The notes under the pieces are model-generated. The model did no database searches. It was given only the letters and a program-made list of their open reading frames with translations, and was not told the origin of the DNA. Below, piece after piece: positions 43,001 through 52,510 of a DNA stretch of 64,000 nt (the first letter of the stretch is position 1; each line of letters opens with the position of its first letter). The DNA is from Luteolibacter flavescens (GTDB lineage Bacteria; Verrucomicrobiota; Verrucomicrobiia; Verrucomicrobiales; Akkermansiaceae), in assembly GCF_025950085.1 (NCBI RefSeq), contig NZ_JAPDDS010000019.1:1-64000 (forward strand), read 5' to 3'. A program made the position numbers and the translations under genes.

Positions 43001-46000
43001 AGGAGGAGCGTCGCCTCTCGTGTGAGAGGCGACCCTGAAGGCAGAGAATGCCGTGCTGACCTACGAGTTTCAATCCGCGCCTCTCGTGTGAGAGGCGACT
43101 TGCGGACGGGAACACGTCGCGCGCGCTGACCGTGTTTCAATCCGCGCCTCTCGTGTGAGAGGCGACCAGCGAGGTCGGCGAAGAACTCCGAGGCTCAGGT
43201 GTTTCAATCCGCGCCTCTCGTGTGAGAGGCGACGGACGGCAAGGTTACGTTCGAAGAAATCGCCCGGTTTCAATCCGCGCCTCTCGTGTGAGAGGCGACG
43301 ATATCGTCCGACCTCCGCCGCCGATGATACCGTTTCAATCCGCGCCTCTCGTGTGAGAGGCGACGAAGGCCTCGCGGATCACTTGGGGCATGGAGTTGTT
43401 TCAATCCGCGCCTCTCGTGTGAGAGGCGACCACGGCTCATCCGGGATTGTGCCACGAGGAGGACGTTTCAATCCGCGCCTCTCGTGTGAGAGGCGACAAG
43501 CTGGACCGCGTCCGCCTGCGACCGTTCGAAGTTTCAATCCGCGCCTCTCGTGTGAGAGGCGACCAACCTTGACGGATGGCCGGGCGATACTCGCGGAGTT
43601 TCAATCCGCGCCTCTCGTGTGAGAGGCGACCTCGCCGACGCTCGCCGCTGCCGTCCACGACTGGTTTCAATCCGCGCCTCTCGTGTGAGAGGCGACTCAC
43701 GTCCGTGCTCCGCACCCCGTCCGCATCGGTGTTTCAATCCGCGCCTCTCGTGTGAGAGGCGACCCGGCTGCTCTACCCCTGAGCTACAGTGGCCTCGGGT
43801 TTCAATCCGCGCCTCTCGTGTGAGAGGCGACCCACCAGCTACAGCGCCGTCTCTGCCCGAGCAAAGTTTCAATCCGCGCCTCTCGTGTGAGAGGCGACTC
43901 TCCGTCCTGATCCGTGAATTTCACATCGAAAGTTTCAATCCGCGCCTCTCGTGTGAGAGGCGACCGCGCCCCGCTGACCCATGGCTTGCCAATCAGGGGT
44001 TTCAATCCGCGCCTCTCGTGTGAGAGGCGACCCAAGGATGGCACTCCGATCCTAATAGCGTGCAAGTTTCAATCCGCGCCTCTCGTGTGAGAGGCGACGC
44101 TCAATCTTCGGGCGGGTCGTCGTGTCTTGCCAGTTTCAATCCGCGCCTCTCGTGTGAGAGGCGACCGATGCGCTTGGCCGTCCAGCATTCCATGATCGGT
44201 TTCAATCCGCGCCTCTCGTGTGAGAGGCGACCGTAAGTGCCACCCACGAGCGATTGCACGTCGATGTTTCAATCCGCGCCTCTCGTGTGAGAGGCGACGC
44301 GGATCTACAAACCACGGGAAGAAATAGAGGATGTTTCAATCCGCGCCTCTCGTGTGAGAGGCGACTCGTCATCACTGGCGTGGCGGTTGGATACATGCGG
44401 TTTCAATCCGCGCCTCTCGTGTGAGAGGCGACTCTTTTCCCAAGTAACAGAACCACGCCCCAAAACTGTTTCAATCCGCGCCTCTCGTGTGAGAGGCGAC
44501 TCCACAGGGACATTAACCGGTTCACCCGTATGGCGTTTCAATCCGCGCCTCTCGTGTGAGAGGCGACGCCTGCGGGTCAATCCGAACAGGCGTGCAAGTG
44601 GTTTCAATCCGCGCCTCTCGTGTGAGAGGCGACAAGCCACGCGGAACCATTCCCTTAACAATCAGGTGTTTCAATCCGCGCCTCTCGTGTGAGAGGCGAC
44701 AAATGATCCCGAACATTTGCGGTTTCATGCCCCGTTTCAATCCGCGCCTCTCGTGTGAGAGGCGACCGATGGATTCGAACTTGCCCGCGGTCTCATAGCG
44801 GTTTCAATCCGCGCCTCTCGTGTGAGAGGCGACGAAATTGTTCAAGACAAGGCTCCCGTGTTTTTCGTTTCAATCCGCGCCTCTCGTGTGAGAGGCGACG
44901 GGAGGGACCGGGCTGTGGGGGGCGGAGGACGGTGTTTCAATCCGCGCCTCTCGTGTGAGAGGCGACCCTCAAACCACAGTTGAGAGAGCAGGAAGATATG
45001 TTTCAATCCGCGCCTCTCGTGTGAGAGGCGACAGCGGTCCCTGATCCCGTGATTGCGGAAGTGAGGTTTCAATCCGCGCCTCTCGTGTGAGAGGCGACTT
45101 GTCCTCGGCAATGGGCAAGATCATCCACGCCGAGTTTCAATCCGCGCCTCTCGTGTGAGAGGCGACTGGAGAAGGCCCGCACCCTTCACATCGACACGCT
45201 GTTTCAATCCGCGCCTCTCGTGTGAGAGGCGACTGCCGAAGGTCTGATTCCGCGCTTCTCAATCGTCGTTTCAATCCGCGCCTCTCGTGTGAGAGGCGAC
45301 GGGTCCATTCATTCCCGGGAAGGTTGGGATTCTGGTTTCAATCCGCGCCTCTCGTGTGAGAGGCGACCCGGGCCCGGAGGCGAAAACCCCTACAACACGA
45401 AGTTTCAATCCGCGCCTCTCGTGTGAGAGGCGACCGCGCCCTCGCTCTGGCAGCTCACCGAGACCTACGTTTCAATCCGCGCCTCTCGTGTGAGAGGCGA
45501 CAGTCAGGGAGCGTGGCAATCTCTGGCTCCATGGAGTTTCAATCCGCGCCTCTCGTGTGAGAGGCGACTCGCTGAAGCAGGACAGCACGACGCAGACGAA
45601 GAAGTTTCAATCCGCGCCTCTCGTGTGAGAGGCGACCGTGTGGGTGACGAAATCCGAATCACGCCTTTACGTTTCAATCCGCGCCTCTCGTGTGAGAGGC
45701 GACTCACCCGGAACTGGTTTTCGATGGTGTCATACGTGTTTCAATCCGCGCCTCTCGTGTGAGAGGCGACTCTTCGACTTCGTAGCCGACGCGGGACTTC
45801 AGGTGTTTCAATCCGCGCCTCTCGTGTGAGAGGCGACCTGGCAACGCAAATCTTCATTCCGGCAGTCTGTTAGTTTCAATCCGCGCCTCTCGTGTGAGAG
45901 GCGACTAGTGGCCAAGGTTCAAATACGAAATATCCAACAGTTTCAATCCGCGCCTCTCGTGTGAGAGGCGACATTTGTTCCGGCTGATACAGCAGGACGC

Positions 46001-46172
46001 GCGGGCGTTTCAATCCGCGCCTCTCGTGTGAGAGGCGACCGTGTTCCCGGTATACCACGACAAGCGCGGCAAGGTTTCAATCCGCGCCTCTCGTGTGAGA
46101 GGCGACGGTCGGTCCCTGCTTCGGCGAAGACGGCAAGGTGTTTCAATCCGCGCCTCTCGTGTGAGAGGCGAC
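43001..46172 (-). CRISPR. Type I-C CRISPR array, 47 intact repeats plus one decayed repeat
   Basis: A 33-bp repeat recurs every 65-68 bases. On the minus strand it begins GTCGCCTCTCACACGAGAGG and ends GCGGATTGAAAC, the type I-C form; the first part folds into a hairpin (GCCTCTC/GAGAGGC). I count 47 intact copies, from 43067 to 46172, all apparently identical. An eroded copy at 43001-43033 has lost the GATTGAAAC end. Spacers are 32-35 bases. The eroded copy marks the old, leader-distal end, so the newest spacers are near 46140 next to cas2 and the crRNA is read from the minus strand, the same strand as the cas genes. Confidence 0.99.
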
Positions 46173-46404
46173 CGCGGCAGTCTGGAGCCCTTGTCTCCCT
46201 AGGGAAAGCAAAGTCTTTTCCGCGAACCCCATTTTCCTGACGGCGTTACCAAGCGGTGTCGTCAGGTGGAAAATTGTCAAAGAGCTGATCCGGAATCACT
46301 TGCGAGCCGCGCGAACCTCCCGGGGTGGGGATGATCGCTTGGGGTTCGCGGTGCTTCCCGTCATGGGGGGCTCCCATGATGTCCGCAGTGTGGCAGCCCG
46401 TCGC
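46173..46404 (-). promoter_or_regulatory. CRISPR leader region between cas2 and the array
   Basis: This 232-base stretch lies between the cas2 stop and the newest repeat and must hold the array promoter and the integration signals. It is richer in A/T near the array (gcaaagtcttttccg, ggaaaattgtcaaagagc) than the genes around it. A 7-bp hairpin (tcatggg/cccatga, 46361-46379) lies just after cas2. No gene is present. Confidence 0.75.
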
Positions 46405-46695
46405 TCACACGACAAGCGGTCCTTCCACGTCGTAGCCGGGATCGGCTCCGTAGTGTTCCACCCGGTGCTGCCAGTTCGACCCCAGATGATAGAATCTCAG
46501 GCTATCCGTCTGGGGGTCGATGATTGCCAGCAGCCTCGCCTTGAATGCCACCAGTTGCGCGGGATCCACCTTGCACTCGAAGACGGAATTCTGAACCCGC
46601 TGCCCGTAGTCGAGGCAGGCCTTGGCCGTGCGGCGCAGCCTGGACTTTCCCGCGGGCGTCACGGTGGCGACATCGTAGGTGACGAGGATGTACAT
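46405..46695 (-). CDS. cas2: CRISPR adaptation protein Cas2
   Basis: A 96-residue small protein that bridges two Cas1 dimers during spacer capture. The start [12 protein letters not shown] has the conserved first beta strand with Asp, and [24 protein letters not shown] and [12 protein letters not shown] complete the ferredoxin-like fold typical of the type I-C Cas2 group. I chose the ATG at 46693-46695; an upstream extension is inside the Cas1 end. It is 13 bases after cas1 and the last cas gene before the leader. Confidence 0.97.
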   Translation of the reverse strand: MYILVTYDVATVTPAGKSRLRRTAKACLDYGQRVQNSVFECKVDPAQLVAFKARLLAIIDPQTDSLRFYHLGSNWQHRVEHYGADPGYDVEGPLVV

Positions 46696-46708
46696 GGGCA
46701 AGAGGCGG

Positions 46709-47749
46709 CTACTTCGAAAGAAAGGCGGGATACGCATCCAGATCTCCCCGCAGGTGCCTCGCCAGCAGGCGGGCCTGGAGCTGTGGGAGCATCCCCACCG
46801 TCACGGTCTCATCGAGGAACGGATGCGTGATCTCGTCCTGCTTGCGCTCCTGCCAGGCGACCAGCACCGCCTTGCGCGAGTCGTCCTTCAGGAGCACCGC
46901 TCCCGATTCCTCCGTGCGGAAATCCGTGGCGGTGAGCTGTCGCCGGTTGAAGAGAGTGAGGGCGACCCGGTCCGCGAGAAAGGAGCGGAATTCTTCCATC
47001 AGATCGAGCGCGAGGGAGGGGCGGCCCGGTCGATCACGATGGAGAAAGCCGCACTGTGGATCCAGCCCGCAGCTCTCCAGCGCGCTGCGGCAGTCGTGCA
47101 TCAGCAGCGAGTAGAGGAAGGAAAGCAGCGCATTCACCGGGTCCAGCGGCGGGCGGCGCGAGCGGCCGGTGATGGCGATCGCGGGGTCGTGATTCACCAG
47201 CAGGTGAGGAAAGGCCGCGAAGTAAGCCGCCGCGGCATCGCCCTCGATTCCCCGCAGCGAGTCCAGCGACGTGGCACGCCCCAGCAGGCCGATCCTCACC
47301 GCGAGGAAATCCGCCGCCTGACTCAGCGCAAATGCCCGCGTCGCGGACTTGTCGCCATGGTCCCGTGCCGCGCGCATCATCACCTGGCGGCTGTTGGAAA
47401 GCTTCGCCGCCAGCATGTTCGCAGCGATCGCCACGGCGGCCGGCTCGTGGTCCGCACGACGGTACTGCTCCCGTCGCAGGAGGACATTGCCGGAGGTGTA
47501 GCCGCGGGTGGCCGCCATGAATTTGCCGTGCGGATTGTGAAAGGAAATCGCCACGCCGGCCTCGGCACAGGCGGCGATCAGCGACGCGGAGGCACCGATG
47601 TCCCAGCCGAAGCAGGCGATCCCTTCCAGATTGTGCAGCGGCACCCGCAGCTTCGACTCCCCGTCATGACGTATCTCCACCGCCGCGCCATCCTTTCTCA
47701 AGTAGGCACCTTCCATGGTGACAAAGAGGGTATTGAGATGCTTCTTCAT
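46709..47749 (-). CDS. cas1: CRISPR integrase Cas1
   Basis: A 346-residue integrase that inserts new spacers at the leader end of the array. The start [21 protein letters not shown] is typical of type I-C Cas1. Metal-binding residues are visible as Glu in [13 protein letters not shown], His in [13 protein letters not shown] and Asp in [16 protein letters not shown]. Conserved [10 protein letters not shown] and the late [15 protein letters not shown] also fit. The start ATG overlaps the cas4 stop as ATGA; an upstream TTG start would run into cas4. Confidence 0.98.
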   Translation of the reverse strand: MKKHLNTLFVTMEGAYLRKDGAAVEIRHDGESKLRVPLHNLEGIACFGWDIGASASLIAACAEAGVAISFHNPHGKFMAATRGYTSGNVLLRREQYRRADHEPAAVAIAANMLAAKLSNSRQVMMRAARDHGDKSATRAFALSQAADFLAVRIGLLGRATSLDSLRGIEGDAAAAYFAAFPHLLVNHDPAIAITGRSRRPPLDPVNALLSFLYSLLMHDCRSALESCGLDPQCGFLHRDRPGRPSLALDLMEEFRSFLADRVALTLFNRRQLTATDFRTEESGAVLLKDDSRKAVLVAWQERKQDEITHPFLDETVTVGMLPQLQARLLARHLRGDLDAYPAFLSK

Positions 47750-48405
47750 GAGTCTCCGGGGTCGGCATTGACATCGGTAGCCATGGCGGCACGCAGCCGC
47801 TGCTGGAACCAAGCGGCAGCCCCGCGCCTGAAGCGGAGCGAACGCGGCTGGCAGAGCTCGATGAGCGAGCAGGCATCGCAGCGCCGCGGCTCATACTCCG
47901 CCGGGGGCGTGGTGCCCGTGGTCAGGCATTCCCGCACGGAGCTCGCGGTGACGGTGACGAGATCCCGCAACTCGTGATCGAAATTCACCGGCGTCCTCCT
48001 ACGGCGTTCACCGTAGTAGAGGCATCCTCCCTCGATGGCACCGCCGAGCATCTCCTCCAGGCACAGCGCCTGCGCGCAGAGCTGCACCTCGTCCGCGCGG
48101 TGCGCCTTCGGCTTGCCCCGCTTGTATTCCACCGGGACCACGCGGCCATCGGTGTGAAACTCCACCACATCGCACTGGCCGGACAGCCCGAGCCCCAGCG
48201 ACCGGACCGGCAGCCCGCGGGTGATGCGGATGCCGGGCCGCGATTCATTCGGGCCCTCGTGCGCCCGCTCGTGCATCACCCGCCCCTGCGCGGTGAATTT
48301 GTTTTCCTCCCATGCCCGCTCGACATGGATCAGCGCACACTGCCGCGGACAATACAGCCAATGCTGCAGCGCCGAGATTGCGACGAGATGATCTTCATCG
48401 AACAT
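47746..48405 (-). CDS. cas4: CRISPR adaptation nuclease Cas4
   Basis: A 219-residue RecB-like nuclease that trims prespacers and helps set PAM and orientation. Iron-sulphur cysteines are in YCPRQC (C19, C23) and near the C-terminus (C176, C179, C185 in RRCDACSLIELC). The nuclease core shows Asp79 in GQCDVVEF, the EYK of VVPVEYKRGKPK and Gln108 in VQLCAQALCLEEM. It follows the HEPN-like gene after 55 bases and is coupled to cas1 by an ATGA overlap. Confidence 0.97.
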   Translation of the reverse strand: MFDEDHLVAISALQHWLYCPRQCALIHVERAWEENKFTAQGRVMHERAHEGPNESRPGIRITRGLPVRSLGLGLSGQCDVVEFHTDGRVVPVEYKRGKPKAHRADEVQLCAQALCLEEMLGGAIEGGCLYYGERRRRTPVNFDHELRDLVTVTASSVRECLTTGTTPPAEYEPRRCDACSLIELCQPRSLRFRRGAAAWFQQRLRAAMATDVNADPGDS

Positions 48406-48460
48406 GGGGAGAGTCCGGGATGAGATGACATTTGATAGATAACAAATTGATTTGCCAGAG
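48406..48460 (-). promoter_or_regulatory. AT-rich gap before cas4, possible internal promoter
   Basis: This is the longest gap within the cas operon downstream of cas5c and is clearly AT-rich in a GC-rich setting (tttgatagataacaaattg). It contains a short inverted repeat, caaat-tg-atttg (48443-48454). It could be a secondary promoter that lets the adaptation genes cas4-cas1-cas2 be expressed apart from the interference genes. Confidence 0.35.
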
Positions 48461-49102
48461 TCAACCTTCTCCGCCCGTGCGAACTTCGGCCAATGCCAGC
48501 CTCCGGCTGAAATCCGAGCGCATGAAGTGGATCAGGAAGTTCCCCAGGCTGCGGCCGATCGCGGAGAGATTCTCCGCCGGCATGCCATTCGGGTGGGCCG
48601 TCAGGATGCCGTGGGCGAAGATATGGCGGATGCTCGCCGCCAGCGTCAGCACCGAGAAATCATGGCCCTCCAGGAAGCGCCTCAGGTAGGGCTCGTGCAC
48701 CGGCAGCGACTGCGCGACCAGGAACTCTCCCAGCAGGCCCTCCGGATCCAGGCTGCGGCAGTGGCATGCCAGCTCGCGCACGTGACGCCGCGGATGATGC
48801 GCGAAAAGCGCGCGGAATGGCGGCCGGTCATTCGCGAGGTCCGCATATCGCTCGAAGGCGGACCAGGCGAAGAAGACCCGCGTGAGGGCATCGTAACCCG
48901 CCGCCGTCCCGTCGGTGAAGCCATCCAGCCGCATGCCCTCGAAGCACGTCGCCAGGCGGAAGCGATTCACGAAGCGGTAGAAGTCGAACTTCGTCCCCGT
49001 GAACCCGAGCGGAGCCACGGAATCCCCCGCGGCCTTCAGCAACTCGCGCGCCCGGGAAAACCCGGGCAACGCGGCTTCGAGGTGGGCGTGCTCGGCGGAC
49101 AC
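48461..49102 (-). CDS. HEPN-motif protein of unknown function inside the type I-C cas operon
   Basis: A 213-residue protein starting at GTG 49100-49102, three bases after the cas7c stop, so it is almost certainly translated from the cas mRNA. It is not one of the core type I-C genes. Near the C-terminus it has SIRHIFAHGILTA, where R159, H160 and H164 match the HEPN RNase motif R-[N/H/D]-x3-H. The upstream helix LTRVFFAWSAFERYADLAN (residues 73-91) resembles the first helices of HEPN domains, and the whole chain appears all-helical. HEPN proteins are often RNases, toxins or their inactive partners in defence systems. No signal peptide, membrane segment or partner nucleotidyltransferase is seen. 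The role in CRISPR immunity is unknown. Confidence 0.85.
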   Translation of the reverse strand: MSAEHAHLEAALPGFSRARELLKAAGDSVAPLGFTGTKFDFYRFVNRFRLATCFEGMRLDGFTDGTAAGYDALTRVFFAWSAFERYADLANDRPPFRALFAHHPRRHVRELACHCRSLDPEGLLGEFLVAQSLPVHEPYLRRFLEGHDFSVLTLAASIRHIFAHGILTAHPNGMPAENLSAIGRSLGNFLIHFMRSDFSRRLALAEVRTGGEG

Positions 49103-49105
49103 GGA

Positions 49106-49963
49106 TCAGATGCGCTCGATGATCTCGATGCCATCGGGGATCGCCGAGCGATCAATGGTCACCTCATAGTCGGCGAAGGATCTGGGTGTCTCGATGCCGT
49201 CCTTCTTCCGGATCGAGATAGCGTCGAAGAGCTTGTGGGAAGGTGCCTTGCCCAGCCCGTTGTCGTGCTTGAAGATGATCAGGGCCCGCGGATTCATGCT
49301 GCCTGCGGGGCGGGCGGCGGATTGGTCGAATTGGAAGGCATTCTCCAGTGACTGGAAGAGGAGTTCCAAGTCCTCGTCGCTGAAGCCGGTCTGCTTCGCG
49401 AGGAAGGGATTCACGAAGCCGTGCACCCTGTAGAGGCCGTAGGGGATGGTGAATTTCCGGCCCATGGTGCGCTCCTTTTCGGCATCCTTCTCATTGGTCA
49501 CCGAGGTGCGGGTGATGGCGTGCTCGCTGGAGACGATGGGGTCGATCGAGCGGGCGAAGGAGATCTGGACCGGCCCGCGGACCTGTCCGCAATTGATCTC
49601 GGTGGACATTACGGCGCCGAAAGTACGGACATCGTAGTAAGTTTTTTGCATCCACTCCGTGGCCTTGTCCTTCTTTCCCTCTTTCGGAGCCTTTGCTTCC
49701 GCAGGAGGGATTTTCACGGCGGCGTGGGCTTCCTTGTGCTGCAGGTTGTGGACGGCTCCTTCGGTGAAGTAGATCCGCCTGCCGTCCGCGCCGCCGCCGG
49801 TCATGGCGACAAAGTTGCGGATCTTGCGCTTGAGGCAGACATCGGTGACGAGGCCTTGGCCGGACTCCACGTCGATGCGGGGCAGGTTCCCGGCATCGGG
49901 ATCGCCGTTCGGATTGGCGTCCCGGGCGTCGAAGAGGAATACGAAGTCGTAGCGATGGTTCAT
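49106..49963 (-). CDS. cas7: Type I-C Cascade backbone protein Cas7c (Csd2)
   Basis: A 285-residue RAMP protein that polymerises along the crRNA to form the Cascade filament. It starts MNHRYDFVFLFDARDANPN followed by GDPDAGNLPR, the family hallmark. Further marks are TDVCLKRKIRNFVAM, YYDVRTFGAVMSTEINCGQVRGPVQISFARSIDPI and RTMGRKFTIPYGLYRVHGFVNPFLA. I chose the ATG at 49961-49963; the upstream extension overlaps cas8c. It follows cas8c by 37 bases and is followed, unusually, by the HEPN-like gene rather than cas4. Confidence 0.97.
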   Translation of the reverse strand: MNHRYDFVFLFDARDANPNGDPDAGNLPRIDVESGQGLVTDVCLKRKIRNFVAMTGGGADGRRIYFTEGAVHNLQHKEAHAAVKIPPAEAKAPKEGKKDKATEWMQKTYYDVRTFGAVMSTEINCGQVRGPVQISFARSIDPIVSSEHAITRTSVTNEKDAEKERTMGRKFTIPYGLYRVHGFVNPFLAKQTGFSDEDLELLFQSLENAFQFDQSAARPAGSMNPRALIIFKHDNGLGKAPSHKLFDAISIRKKDGIETPRSFADYEVTIDRSAIPDGIEIIERI

Positions 49964-50000
49964 GGGAGTGATGGTTGGGGAATGGAAAGGAGCTGGGGTA

Positions 50001-50381
50001 TCAGGCATTTTCCTCGGGAGTTCCGGGCGTGTCCTTCTTCGTGAAGAAGTCCTTGCGCTGGTGGTAGTAGCCGATGGCAAAGATGCCCTGCTGCTTGAGC
50101 GGGAGCTGGTTTGGGAATCCGGAGGAATCGACCGACGACAGGATGTCTTGGACAAGGCGCTCGCGATTCACCTTTGCTCCTCCGCTGAGCTTGGAGAGGT
50201 GGTGCTGGTAGGTGCGGAGCAGCCGCGGGAAGACGCTGGCGGGAGTGGCCGAGGCGGCGCTGTAGAAGCGGTCGCGGATGCCGGCATTGACGTTGCCGAG
50301 CGCGTCTTCCTGGGTTTTTTCCAGAGCGGAGAAGAGCCTGCCGAGAAGATAAGCCGGGTTGGGATTGGCGGTATCGAGCAT
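50001..50381 (-). CDS. cas11: Probable internally translated small subunit Cas11c within cas8c
   Basis: Type I-C systems are known to make a small subunit, Cas11c, from an internal start in the 3' part of cas8c. Here an in-frame ATG at 50379-50381 would give 126 residues beginning [22 protein letters not shown] and ending with the cas8c stop, close to the known size of about 120 residues. The segment is helical, as expected. I see no good Shine-Dalgarno sequence just before it, so the exact start is uncertain. Confidence 0.5.
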   Translation of the reverse strand: MLDTANPNPAYLLGRLFSALEKTQEDALGNVNAGIRDRFYSAASATPASVFPRLLRTYQHHLSKLSGGAKVNRERLVQDILSSVDSSGFPNQLPLKQQGIFAIGYYHQRKDFFTKKDTPGTPEENA

Positions 50382-51773
50382 GGTGGGGATGGGGAGTTTG
50401 TGATTGCGGACGAGGACGGCCTTCAGCGTTGAGGCGCGGAGGTAGTTGATGGTGCGGTCGGCCTGGATGCGGCGGATGATGGCGGAGAAGAGCCCCTCCG
50501 GATAAGGGACGCCCTCCACGATTGAGCGGGTGAGGGCTCCGGCGAGCAGGGGAGGGATTTCGTCGGCCACCCGGGCCGTCTCGCGAAGGATCTGCCAGAC
50601 CGCCGGGAACTCCGGATCGGGGAAGCGGCTGCCGGAATCCTCGGTGAACTGGCGGACCATCTTCATGCACTCGTGATGGTCGTGCAGCTTCGCGACGAGA
50701 TCCGCGATGGTCGAGCGGTGGAAGAAGCGAACGGAGACGCGGGCTGCATTCGGCGCGAGGCCGAGAATGTAGAATGGGGTCTGCGATTCCCCGTGCTCTT
50801 CGTAGCGACCACCGGAGCGCACGGCTTCGAGCAGTTGCTGGATCTGTGCCCGGCGGGTGGGATCCTCGGTTTCTTCCAAGGCCTGCGATCCGCCGGAGAA
50901 GATGTCGGCGAAGAGACCTTCGACGATGGTCGGCTTCTCGGTCCAGAAGACGGTCGTGGTGTCGCCGATCCGAATGCGGTGCCTCTTCGACCGCGGGCCC
51001 GTGAGCAATGAGTTCAGGGCGGTGCCGTATTGGAATGCGGCTTCTTCGCTGACAGGGGCGTTGAAGCTTTGCGATTTTCCGTACGACTCATAGGCGTTCG
51101 CATTGAATGATACGATGGATGCGCCTGCCGCCTGAGATCCGGTGACGCCTTTGATCTTGGGATGAAGTCTCGCGACCGGGCCGACGACGCCTGTTAGAAG
51201 ACATTGGGAGCTTTCGACATCGCCGTCTTGGGCTTCTTCCGAGTTGGCCCGCCACCACTCTTGAATGCGCTTGGCCTCGTGGACCGGGCGCTTTTCTCCT
51301 TGGAGGGAAAAGATTCCGAATCCCGTGCCGACATCATTGAGGATTGGAAACCGGGCAATGTCGTCCGGCGACCATTGTTCGAGGAACCGGCAGACGGCGG
51401 AGAAGGAGGGATCATTGATGGCGGACTCGACTTCCAGGTGACGCTGCCGGAGTGCTTCGAAGCGCTTCTGGCCAAATCCATCCGGCTTGTCCTCCGGCTG
51501 TCGTCCGAGGAGATAGGTCTGGTTGTCCCACAGCAGTCCCGGATTGATGCCCGCACCGGGAGGCTTCGCCTCTCCGGGGACGAGCATCACGGTGTTCTGG
51601 AGCTTGCCCTTCTCGTCCGGACTGCGTGCATCGCTGATGTCGAAGAGGCTCCCATCAGGCCTGAGCACGATGCGGAAGCTGATCTTCTGCGGGGAGAAGC
51701 CGGGAGGTGCGATCTCGTATTCGGGATCGGTGGCCAGGCGGTCGTAGAGTTCGTTGAGCGCTTGGAGAATCAT
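50001..51773 (-). CDS. cas8c: Type I-C Cascade large subunit Cas8c (Csd1)
   Basis: A 590-residue large subunit that recognises the PAM and anchors the crRNA-DNA complex. Family marks are [26 protein letters not shown] at the N-terminus, [50 protein letters not shown] (a strong Csd1 signature), and the C-terminal [17 protein letters not shown] and [14 protein letters not shown]. The start overlaps the cas5c stop by ATGA (51770-51773). The 3' third probably also encodes Cas11c. Confidence 0.97.
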   Translation of the reverse strand: MILQALNELYDRLATDPEYEIAPPGFSPQKISFRIVLRPDGSLFDISDARSPDEKGKLQNTVMLVPGEAKPPGAGINPGLLWDNQTYLLGRQPEDKPDGFGQKRFEALRQRHLEVESAINDPSFSAVCRFLEQWSPDDIARFPILNDVGTGFGIFSLQGEKRPVHEAKRIQEWWRANSEEAQDGDVESSQCLLTGVVGPVARLHPKIKGVTGSQAAGASIVSFNANAYESYGKSQSFNAPVSEEAAFQYGTALNSLLTGPRSKRHRIRIGDTTTVFWTEKPTIVEGLFADIFSGGSQALEETEDPTRRAQIQQLLEAVRSGGRYEEHGESQTPFYILGLAPNAARVSVRFFHRSTIADLVAKLHDHHECMKMVRQFTEDSGSRFPDPEFPAVWQILRETARVADEIPPLLAGALTRSIVEGVPYPEGLFSAIIRRIQADRTINYLRASTLKAVLVRNHKLPIPTMLDTANPNPAYLLGRLFSALEKTQEDALGNVNAGIRDRFYSAASATPASVFPRLLRTYQHHLSKLSGGAKVNRERLVQDILSSVDSSGFPNQLPLKQQGIFAIGYYHQRKDFFTKKDTPGTPEENA

Positions 51774-52495
51774 GCCTTGGCAGGGAAAGGGAGTTCCGGG
51801 ATGCGGATGATGCCGTCGGACATCGAGGCGCGGAAGAAGTGCGGGGTGGTGGAGCGGACCTTCTTGGTGGAGCGCTCCTGATCGAACTCGATGTCGTGGA
51901 GCATGAAGCCGAGATCCTTTTCACCGAGCAGGCTGGCATCGGGTGCCGGGAGATCGGCCTCGTTCTCGATGAGTTCGAAGCGGACCGGAAACTCGCGGCA
52001 ACCGAAGTAGGGCTGATGAAACGCCTGGCCCTTGCGCGCGCGGCGCTTGAACATGTCGAGGTGTTTGCCCACGGCCTCGTTCTCCGGGGAAGGCGCGTCG
52101 TCCTTTTCCAAGCGGAGATCGAGGACGAGCACGTGAGCCTTGATGAGGTAGGCGACGTCCTTCAGGAGCAGCGATGCCCGTTGCTGGCGGTTCTCCGCGA
52201 CGTCCATGGTCGGGCGGATCTCCGGGTTCGCCATGGCGGCATTGATGCCGGCCGCGCCTTTCACCGACACCTTCGAGGCGATCTCGTTGCGGCGGATATT
52301 GGTGAAGCGGATGGGATTCAGGACGTGGATCTCATCGATGATCCATCGGATCTGGGGCTTCCAGTAGATGGCCTCCAGGATGCCGCGCGCAGCGGAGGGC
52401 GTCATGACATCGTAGGAGACGCGCTCGACCTTCATTTCCGGTCGGCTGAAAAGGGCGTAGTCGCCGGAGACCTTGAGATGGATGCCGTAGTTCAT
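51770..52495 (-). CDS. cas5c: Cas5c (Cas5d), crRNA-processing Cascade subunit
   Basis: A 241-residue RAMP protein. In type I-C, which lacks Cas6, this subunit cuts the pre-crRNA within the repeat and then holds the 5' handle. The N-terminal [39 protein letters not shown] and later [17 protein letters not shown] and [15 protein letters not shown] are standard for the family; Y44 and Lys/His residues around 112-121 lie where the catalytic residues are expected. It starts 15 bases after cas3 and is coupled to cas8c. Confidence 0.97.
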   Translation of the reverse strand: MNYGIHLKVSGDYALFSRPEMKVERVSYDVMTPSAARGILEAIYWKPQIRWIIDEIHVLNPIRFTNIRRNEIASKVSVKGAAGINAAMANPEIRPTMDVAENRQQRASLLLKDVAYLIKAHVLVLDLRLEKDDAPSPENEAVGKHLDMFKRRARKGQAFHQPYFGCREFPVRFELIENEADLPAPDASLLGEKDLGFMLHDIEFDQERSTKKVRSTTPHFFRASMSDGIIRIPELPFPAKA

Positions 52496-52510
52496 GAGGG
52501 GTTGGTATGT

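Noticed and set aside
44767-44800. Spacer containing ggattcgaac, which resembles a tRNA T-loop
   Set aside because: The bases either side of the loop do not form a T stem, so the match to the TTCGAATC motif is probably chance, unlike the spacer at 43764.
43155-46240. Many repeated open frames in the CRISPR region with motifs such as RLSHERRGLK, SPLTREARIET or FNPRLSCERR
   Set aside because: They are translations of the CRISPR repeat in different frames, interrupted by unrelated spacer codons, not a tandem-repeat protein family.
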